In this document: piece after piece, positions 63,180 to 64,000 of the stretch
How the letters are laid out: the number at the start of each line of letters is the position of its first letter
Numbering within the stretch: the first letter of the stretch is position 1
NCBI GenBank assembly: GCA_036924085.1
Contig: JAVGWX010000019.1
Location: 6,031,641-6,095,640 of the forward strand
Length of the DNA stretch: 64,000 nt
Source of the DNA: Ariolimax columbianus
Taxonomy: Eukaryota; Mollusca; Gastropoda; Stylommatophora; Arionidae
Reading direction: 5' to 3'
The notes under the pieces: model-generated
The model's input: only the letters and a program-made list of their open reading frames with translations
What the model was told of the DNA's origin: nothing
The model's database searches: none
Program-made: the position numbers and the translations under genes

Positions 63180-64000
63180 GAGTTTGCCAATCTCATTCCT
63201 GACTTTAGCATTCAAAAACCCAATTCGTGTATCCCATTTTCAGTTTAGAACATATCCTGGACACTTCATGATCACATTCACCTTCTTTTTTTTCTTCATC
63301 CGTTCTCTTGTAGTATGTCTAAATCTGCGAAGGTGTCTCTTCTATGAACCTCATTGTCTTCTGCAGCTCACACATAGGTCCATATAGTTTCCCTTCCAAT
63401 GTTGTTTCTCTTGGTCAATATATCCGCCTCAGTCTTTCATACTCTGGAGGGTCCTGAAGTATATGCTCCGCAGTCTGGGCTGCCTGTCCACATGTACACA
63501 TACTTGAGCTGCAAATCTAAACTTGTATATGCATTTGCCTGCGCAGTCGGCTGTGGCCAGTTCTAAGGATCAGTATGATAATCTGCTCTTGCCTATTAAT
63601 AGTGTGATAGTCATTTTGTATTTGTGTTAGGAGTTCTCTAACTGATTTAATCCTCTTTTGATTGAATGTAACTGGTACATATGGTTGCTGCTCTGTGGCA
63701 CATACCCTCGCCAGTGAGTCAGCTCTCTTATTTAGTGGTATTCCGCAGTGAGACGGTATCCACTGGATCGTCAATCTGGGCTGGTTGCTCAATGTTGACA
63801 ATAAAACGTGAACATATGACGGCTTCTTGGATGATATTGTATGGAATACCGGTTCTGCATTTCGCATAATTTCCACAGGCCAAGATTGATGTTCATACAT
63901 TTTTTCGTCCCCAATTTCATTGCTTGTATCTCTGCATCATACTTATGCAACGTTTTTCTTTTAGTGCTGCAAATGTTTCCATGGTGGTATCTGTGTATTC
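63180..64000 (-). mobile_element. RNase H LINE fragment, fifth lineage, runs off window
   Basis: Minus strand, cut by the right edge. RNase H start TMETFAALKEKRCISMMQRY (63910-63985), core at 63517-63900, then knuckle CTCGQAAQTAEHILQD (63440-63500) and a decayed end to about 63290. Confidence 0.75.
63517..63900 (-). pseudogene. RNase H core of the fifth-lineage LINE
   Basis: 127 codons. LTIQWIPSHCGIPLNKRADS holds the final catalytic His and Asp; the usual GNE is LNK. INRQEQIIILILRTGHSRLR is the conserved segment before the knuckle. The frame ends before the Cys cluster. Confidence 0.75.

Overview
This is a stretch of animal (eukaryotic) nuclear DNA, not bacterial or viral. It is AT-rich, has no operon-like coding, and is dominated by broken non-LTR retrotransposons (LINEs) of several clades: Tx1/L1-like, CR1-like, RTE-like and several RNase H-bearing Jockey/I-like lineages. 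It also holds one tRNA-derived SINE, two kinds of cut-and-paste transposase remnant, minisatellites and an rRNA pseudogene mosaic. The LINE mixture and the style of the one candidate host gene suggest a marine invertebrate, most likely a lophotrochozoan such as a mollusc. That placement is inference.

Layout. 1-3635: the 3' half of a Tx1-like LINE with an intact reading frame, followed head to tail by an internally deleted copy of the same family. 5177-6546: a scrambled minus-strand copy of the main LINE family of the window, called RH-LINE here (endonuclease, RT, RNase H, CCHC knuckle, (GAA)n tail). 8222-15520: a CR1-like LINE split by an RTE-like LINE, which is itself split by RH-LINE copy B; a second RH-LINE (copy C) also sits in the CR1. 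Target site duplications flank all three insertions. 15885-22330: fragments of RTE-like, CR1-like and RNase H LINEs. 23400-27247: a 44-bp minisatellite and the longest RH-LINE copy (D, minus strand, 3.3 kb, 12-bp TSD). 27250-36873: more RTE-like LINE, a mosaic of 18S and 28S rRNA pieces (32195-32886), then RH-LINE copy E. 38440-40355: an unidentified degenerate coding region, a 43-bp minisatellite and a SINE. 40711-50412: a tandem segmental duplication of 5783-bp offset, containing another RNase H LINE and RH-LINE copies F, H and G. 51340-64000: RTE-like and RNase H LINE fragments, 37-bp and 22-bp minisatellites, a mariner-like and a DDE_3-like transposase relic, and a (CT)n(AT)n tract.

Host gene. 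Four separated pieces on the plus strand have matching splice sites and matching intron phases and form one plausible gene: a signal-peptide exon (17497-17545), two exons that join in frame into a 135-residue Cys-containing extracellular module (37701-37888 and 52416-52632, Ig-like at best), and a final exon (55102-55214) ending in an ITIM-type tyrosine motif. It looks like a small secreted or membrane receptor gene whose first two introns (20.2 and 14.5 kb) are packed with retrotransposons. A convincing transmembrane exon was not found, so this is a candidate model.

The most informative features are this candidate receptor gene, the dated nesting of LINEs, the LINE-linked tandem duplication, the rRNA mosaic, and several minisatellites that grew inside LINE coding sequence.
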